NCBI GenBank assembly: GCA_014529385.2
Contig: CM043971.1
Coordinates: 24,962,769-25,026,768, forward strand
DNA: 64,000 nt
Source of the DNA: Adiantum capillus-veneris
Taxonomy: Eukaryota; Streptophyta; Polypodiopsida; Polypodiales; Pteridaceae
Direction of reading: 5' to 3'
Translations under genes and position numbers: made by a program
The notes under the pieces: generated by a model
Seen by the model: only the letters and a program-made list of their open reading frames with translations
Database searches by the model: none
What the model was told of the DNA's origin: nothing
Shown here: positions 63,601-64,000 of the stretch, one piece after another
Numbering within the stretch: position 1 is the first letter of the stretch
How the letters are laid out: each line of letters starts with the position of its first letter

Positions 63601-64000
63601 GTGCATGACCGACCTATCCGCCTCTTCCTTCAATCTTGGATTCCAATTCTTATTGAGGGTGGATTGGTGACAGGGACATTGCTAGAAAATCTTACCACTA
63701 AGTATTAGGTTGTCTTCATGGCGCAGAATGATTTGTTTTTATCTTCTTCATCAAATTAAGGTGGATTTTCTTCAGTTGACCGAGTAGAACCCTTGAATGG
63801 TCTTCACCTAGGAGGTCTTCAAGACTTAACCCCCATATCTAGCCTTGATTTGAGGCAATCTTGTATCTTAGATTGCCCTAGGATTTTATCTTTTGGTGAT
63901 ACCATTTATTGTGTTCTCTCTGCATTATTCTGATGTCATTCTACCTTGGGGTCTGTGCCCTTGAGGTGATTTTAATAGAAAGATTTTCTTTTTTGGAAAA
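63601..64000. other. Unassigned DNA to the right edge
   Basis: No gene recognised. It may be the N-terminal coding or 5' part of the adjacent hAT relic. Confidence 0.35.

Overview
The window looks like nuclear DNA of a land plant with a large, repeat-dominated genome; a fern or similar lineage is my guess, not something the sequence proves. Reasons: LTR retrotransposons primed by the plant initiator-tRNA-Met site (TGGTATCAGAGC and one-base variants at least seven times), chromodomain Ty3/gypsy elements, plant-type LINEs, telo-box (AAACCCTAA) motifs, very many (GA/CT)n tracts, and host sequence only as pieces: an intron-flanked exon of a plant amino-acid permease, and decayed pieces of an LRR receptor kinase and an EF-hand protein. 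There is no operon-like or prokaryotic organisation. Most open reading frames here are shadows of transposon proteins or of low-complexity DNA.

Layout. 1-2.1 kb: a short-LTR retroelement on the minus strand (LTR 519-707), an EF-hand relic and an LRR-kinase relic. 2.1-3.7 kb: unassigned DNA with hairpins, a GA tract and a 61-bp tandem repeat. 3.7-9.3 kb: minus-strand family A gypsy fragments, a truncated hAT-like MITE, and a plus-strand family B gypsy split by a LINE (6169-8078) that is itself split by a MITE (7268-7809). 9.3-21.5 kb: element A1, whose 5' LTR carries a 6.8-kb LINE (LINE A, 10113-16915). 21.5-23.1 kb: mostly unassigned. 23.15-36.17 kb: element C, a chromovirus with a matching 5-bp target duplication, carrying LINE B (25179-31927) in gag. 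36.2-38.05 kb: unassigned. 38.05-44.8 kb: family A deletion derivatives in both orientations, family B, a solo C LTR and a family A leader. 44.8-46.7 kb: family E LTR, minus strand. 46.73-50.11 kb: element D1 with a target duplication, holding a MITE, a 366-bp tandem duplication and a solo A LTR. 50.1-55.5 kb: B and D LTR pieces and a minus-strand gypsy protease/RT relic. 56.2-57.6 kb: second E copy, inverted. 58.19-58.38 kb: amino-acid permease exon. 60.19-60.38 kb: short LTR plus primer site. 61.6-62.0 kb: non-LTR RT relic. 62.48-63.6 kb: decayed hAT transposase.

Functionally the window is a stratified record of transposition. Target-site duplications, read directly from the sequence, fix several nesting events. 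The most interesting material is a family of hAT-like MITEs with CATAGTTAC ends, 8-bp duplications and inverted arrays of GGAACGG/GGGACGG (one with an empty site in the same window, and a hAT transposase relic about 15 kb away); two near-identical LINEs whose ORF1 and ORF2 overlap by ATGA and whose ORF1 has an unfamiliar C-terminal domain; and two LTR families that share a minisatellite based on the phrase AGCCCTAGCGTTTTTGCA.
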